NCBI RefSeq assembly: GCF_009870125.1
Contig: NC_046679.1
Span: forward strand, 15,252,001 to 15,316,000
DNA: 64,000 nt
Origin: Drosophila pseudoobscura
Lineage: Eukaryota > Arthropoda > Insecta > Diptera > Drosophilidae
Reading direction: 5' to 3'
Shown here: piece after piece, positions 61,600 through 64,000 of the stretch
How the letters are laid out: each line of letters begins with the position of its first letter
How positions within the stretch are numbered: the first letter of the stretch is position 1
Translations under genes and position numbers: made by a program
The notes under the pieces: model-generated
Database searches by the model: none
What the model saw: the letters and a program-made list of their open reading frames with translations, nothing else
What the model was told of the DNA's origin: nothing

Positions 61600-62200
61600 C
61601 AATTGACCCAAATAGTGCTTTACAGTGACCCCGGGAAGATATTTTTGGGATTTTCTGTAAAGTCTGTGGTCTATTACGGGTTGGAATACGCCTAAAGTTG
61701 TCTTGTTTCATGGCAGAACTGTCTGAAGGTGCCTTTCAATGGGTTCTACTAGGGATATAATGACTATATGCATGGAAAAACTTGGTTTCCATCAAATAAA
61801 TACACATAACTGATCTATAGGATAACATTTATTGACTTGGGGAATATATTTTGGGATTTTCTGAATAATTATGGTCTATTACGGGCTGAAATGTGCTTAA
61901 AGATGGTTCATTTAATATAAAAACTGTACGATGAACCCTTGCCACCCTAGCTACTGAGGAAAAAGTTAGTTTTAATATTTTAATTACTGTCCATTGATCT
62001 TTACAATGATTTTTATTGCCTTGGGATATATATTTCAAGATTTTCTGAATAATTTATGGTCTATTACGGTCTGAAATGTGCTTAAAGTTGCTTGATTTTA
62101 TGGTAAAACCCTTTTATATGAGAAAATCTCGACCAATTGATCTCTACGGAGATTTTGGTTAACCTCTAGATACAATATCTTCCATTGCCTTGGACATTTA
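61600..62200. repeat. Degenerate ~190-bp tandem repeat in the gukh intron
   Basis: Three units share GGGATTTTCTGAATAATTAT, GGTCTATTACGG and CTGAAATGTGCTTAAAG, beginning near 61,648, 61,853 and 62,039 (spacings about 205 and 186). Each is preceded by a TGATCT...TTATTG.CTTGGG stretch. A fourth, partial unit begins near 62,138. Confidence 0.65.
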
Positions 62201-64000
62201 TTGGCTCCAAAGTGTGTTCCTTTTCGTTTCTCTCAATTATCGTTTCGTATTAATTTTCATTTTCTATTTCGGGTTTCCATCCCCACAATTCCCCAATTTA
62301 TGGTCCAGTCTGCTAATGTTTCTTTTATTGATTCCCCTTAATAGATTGTTAATTTTATCTGCCGCTTTTCATTGTGGTCTCTTCGCTCCGCTTTCCACTC
62401 TCCACTGGGGTTTCTCAATCTCGGCTGATTTATGCTCTGGAAAATTGATTTGGCATGGGCCGAAAAGCCATTAAGGGCCACACAGTCGGGAGTATAGAGT
62501 ATAGAGTCTGGTGTCTAGAGCATCCTTATCAGGCGAGTGGTCCAGACGCACTCTCACATTTCTATCCGCATCCTGTCCGTGTGACTGAGAGAGTGTCAAG
62601 TGAGAGAGAGAGAGAGGGAGAAGTCCCATTGTAGAAGTCGTAAATTGTAAATCTGGAACATTTCGCTGATATGACAAGTGACTACGAAATGTTTTATGGA
62701 CATGTGTTGCCTAATTTATGTTTCAATAAGTCGTCTTCCTCCCCCCTCCGTGTGGGGACATAAAAACGTCATAATATCCAATGAAAAGGCAATGCAACAA
62801 ATAATTAATTGAAATGAACAACCCATAAGGGTGCGACACCGCACTATGGGAAAAAATTATATTTCTTTGAACATTTATTCGAATTTTATAGATGGAGACT
62901 TTAAACTTTCCAACAATATATTATTTTTAATATAATTTGATTTTTTTAAGGAGGTTTTGCTTTGGTTTTTGATTTTCATTTGATTTCTTTAGGTCTACCT
63001 GTAATATTTATTTTTCAACTTCTAATCAGAAAGGCTCCAAAGCATATAGAATATATAGAAAAATAGCGAATTTAATTCAATTAATTTGGTTAGTATTTTC
63101 TTTAAATATTTAAAAATATTTCAGCCTATTACTTTTAATTAGAAATATTCATGCCAAATTATTAAATTTTGACCGATAAAAAAGTATTAAGGAATGTCCC
63201 TAAAAAGTGTTGTAAAATACCACTAGAGCTTTCTGTTGTATTTTGAATTAAAAATAAATAAACCTAAAATTCTTAACCATAGAAAAGAACAAATTTGTGG
63301 CCAGAAAATCGAATCTTTGCCCATAGTGCTGGGGTGACAGGGGAAATGCAACTGTTTCTGTTTCTGTTTCTGTTATGTTCTGTTCTTTTTATGGCTAAGA
63401 AAATTGAGGAAACTATTCATTTACCTCCCCAAATAAGCACCCATGCTGGTAGACAATAAATCAAAATGAATTTATTTATTGAAAGAACATATCATTGGGG
63501 AATTTGTACACTCTGAAGCAGGAGAGCGGGAAAGAGTCTTGTATTTGCTTTGGAAATCTGCAATATATTTTCCAGATTACGTACAGTGTGACCTTTCTAT
63601 AGACAGACAGAACCCATGAGTGTGTGTGTGTGTGTGGTCTGGGGCTGATAACAGGTGATAATGAAATGTGGAAACCACTAACTGGTTTTCGGTTTCGTTT
63701 TGGGTGTTAAACGGGTATCGGGTTTTGGCTTTTTTACGATCCCCCGACGCGTCTAATAATCGCCACGACCGTGTCTAATGCAGTCATCAAATAAAAACTA
63801 GTCTTATCTTTTGATTTTTAGTATTTGAAAAGCCATTAAAATGTTTTCGGGTTAATTTTGAAAAACTTTTCCAATATTCGTTTTGTTTTTTTTATCAGTT
63901 TCTGGCTCTGGGCTCTTGTTGTTTGTTTCCTATCCTCTCGAGTGCTCTGGGAAAAAGGAAAAGTCGTCAAAGTGTTGACAGTCAAAGGGAAAAAACACCG

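Larger units (their letters stand above)
50783..64000 (+). other. First long intron of gukh, runs off the window
   Basis: It starts with GTAAGT and no matching phase-1 exon resembling the next conserved NHS segment (YYRAPWHQQ-type) was found. It contains a GGC repeat (51,052-51,078), a GGTTC repeat (53,341-53,362), CT/GT-rich tracts, and a degenerate ~190 bp tandem repeat (61.6-62.2 kb). Short reading frames appear to be chance. Alternative gukh first exons may exist here, but I cannot point to one. Confidence 0.6.

Noticed and set aside
1..64000. CRISPR arrays, prokaryotic operons, rRNA, tRNA, phage or viral genes
   Set aside because: Nothing of the kind was seen. The direct repeats are eukaryotic micro- and minisatellites and the genes are intron-bearing insect genes.

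Overview
The window is insect nuclear DNA, almost certainly Drosophila. It has short GT-AG introns (52-70 bp) in the compact genes, kilobase introns packed with CA/GT, CAG and other short tandem repeats, housekeeping core-promoter motifs (DRE, Motif 1, Motif 6) and one Inr+DPE promoter. Smu1, dnk, snRNP-U1-C and gukh lie close together, which from memory matches Muller element E (3R of D. melanogaster). The microsatellite-rich introns suggest an obscura-group species, but that is an impression.

Layout. About 1-42,820 (+) is one large gene for a cell-surface protein. A likely Inr+DPE promoter at 332-365 and a non-coding first exon (334-640) precede a 13.4 kb intron. The signal-peptide exon ends at 14,890, followed by a 14.8 kb intron, a 27-nt microexon, and a run of exons at 33,432-37,584. 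These encode five CUB domains and one LDL-receptor class A module. Alternative last exons then give either a short hydrophobic tail (38,491-38,575) or a transmembrane helix with a cytoplasmic tail (39,561-40,242). The order signal peptide, five CUB, LDLa, TM, and the length of about 984 aa, match C. elegans LEV-10, the acetylcholine-receptor clustering protein. All 16 coding exons join in phase. A separate 36-codon reading frame for a single-pass membrane microprotein (23,915-24,025) sits in the second giant intron.

43,059-47,977 is a compact housekeeping cluster: an SCP2-domain protein (-), Smu1 splicing factor (-), deoxynucleoside kinase dnk (+) and U1 snRNP protein C (-). Smu1 and dnk diverge from a DRE/E-box promoter region; dnk and snRNP-U1-C converge.

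From about 49,270 to the end lies the 5' end of gukh (GUK-holder, Nance-Horan/NHS family, +). It has a Motif-6-bearing upstream region, a long 5'UTR with short uORFs, a first coding exon (50,134-50,782) with the conserved N-terminal motif and WAVE-homology domain, then at least 13.2 kb of intron running off the window.

The most interesting items are the LEV-10-like gene with its alternative tails, the nested transmembrane microprotein, a near-perfect 56-nt inverted repeat in the intron between the CUB2 and CUB3 exons, and two in-phase 27-nt microexons.
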